Below, piece after piece: positions 5,896 through 6,175 of a stretch of DNA of 6,175 nt. The stretch is from assembly GCA_030043175.1 (NCBI GenBank), contig JASHYD010000833.1:1-6175 (forward strand), in the 5' to 3' direction. Every line of letters begins with the position of its first letter. Position 1 is the stretch's first letter. The translations under genes and the position numbers were made by a program. The notes beneath the pieces were generated by a model. The model did not search any database, was not told the DNA's origin, and was given only the letters and a program-made list of their open reading frames with translations. Source of the stretch: Xanthobacteraceae bacterium (GTDB lineage: Bacteria > Pseudomonadota > Alphaproteobacteria > Rhizobiales > Xanthobacteraceae).

Positions 5896-6175
5896 ATGTG
5901 GGGAATCATCCCGGCTGCGGGACGCGGGAGCCGCATTCAGCCGCTCGCTTTCTCCAAGGAGCTGCTACCGGTCGGGAGCCGGATCGACAGCGGGACAGAG
6001 CGCCCCTGCGCCGTCAGCGAATATCTGGTCGAACGCATGATTGTCGGCGGCGCCACCAAGATCTGCTTCGTGATCGCGCCCGGCAAGTCCGACATTCTGA
6101 GCTACTACGGGTCGGGCTACGATACCGTCGCATTCGCCTATGTGGTTCAGCCGCAGGCCAGTGGTCTTTGCGACG
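5896..6175 (+). CDS. Sugar-phosphate nucleotidyltransferase, N-terminal 93 codons (runs off right edge)
   Basis: The protein begins MWGIIPAAGRGSRIQPLAFSKELLPVG, the NTP-transferase signature: a beta strand, the G-x-G-S-R nucleotide loop (about 9-13) and the P...SKELLPV segment whose lysine (K21) contacts phosphate. It continues with AVSEYLVERMIVGGATKICFVIAPGKSDILSYYG and VQPQASGLCD, matching the second strand and the Q-P-x-x-x-G-L substrate loop of glucose-1-phosphate thymidylyl/uridylyltransferase relatives. These enzymes make NDP-sugars from a sugar 1-phosphate and NTP in the cytoplasm. AGGAGG (5884-5889) lies six bases before ATG, and the start is one base past the CgeB-like gene's stop. 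The likely role is to supply the donor for the operon's glycosyltransferase. An inositol-phosphate cytidylyltransferase, as in di-inositol-phosphate synthesis, is an alternative that the visible part cannot exclude. Confidence 0.88.
   Translation, partial: MWGIIPAAGRGSRIQPLAFSKELLPVGSRIDSGTERPCAVSEYLVERMIVGGATKICFVIAPGKSDILSYYGSGYDTVAFAYVVQPQASGLCD

Overview
This GC-rich window most likely comes from an alphaproteobacterial chromosome. The base composition and codon use fit. So do two exact matches to the EcfG/SigT/RpoE2 general-stress promoter consensus (GGAAC-N16-CGTT), a sigma factor class typical of Alphaproteobacteria. The species cannot be named from the sequence alone. No RNA genes, insertion sequences, CRISPR arrays or phage genes were seen.

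The layout is two divergent transcription units around a 470-base gene-free region. On the minus strand, reading leftward from about 1610, are a PIG-L/LmbE-type N-acetyl sugar deacetylase (619-1491) and, overlapping it by the four bases GTGA, a GT4-family glycosyltransferase that runs off the left edge. On the plus strand are a GT9-like glycosyltransferase carrying an unusual poly-serine tail encoded by a TCT microsatellite (1962-2990), a prokaryotic inositol-3-phosphate synthase (3109-4194), a histidine (phosphoglycerate-mutase-like) phosphatase (4207-4806), a CgeB-like glycosyltransferase (4803-5894) and the start of a sugar nucleotidyltransferase (5896 to the right edge). The last four are tightly packed and look like one operon.

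Read together, the window is a sugar/inositol glycoconjugate locus: one enzyme makes inositol phosphate, one phosphatase, one NDP-sugar-type nucleotidyltransferase, three glycosyltransferases of different families and one N-deacetylase. Ino1 + GT4 + PIG-L + phosphatase is the same set of enzyme classes used for the early steps of mycothiol synthesis, and GT4 + PIG-L also occurs in GPI-anchor synthesis. That makes a glucosaminyl-inositol-like product a reasonable but unproven hypothesis. Both the deacetylase unit and the inositol synthase unit carry the same stress-type promoter with the same 16-base spacer, which suggests they are induced together under the general stress response.
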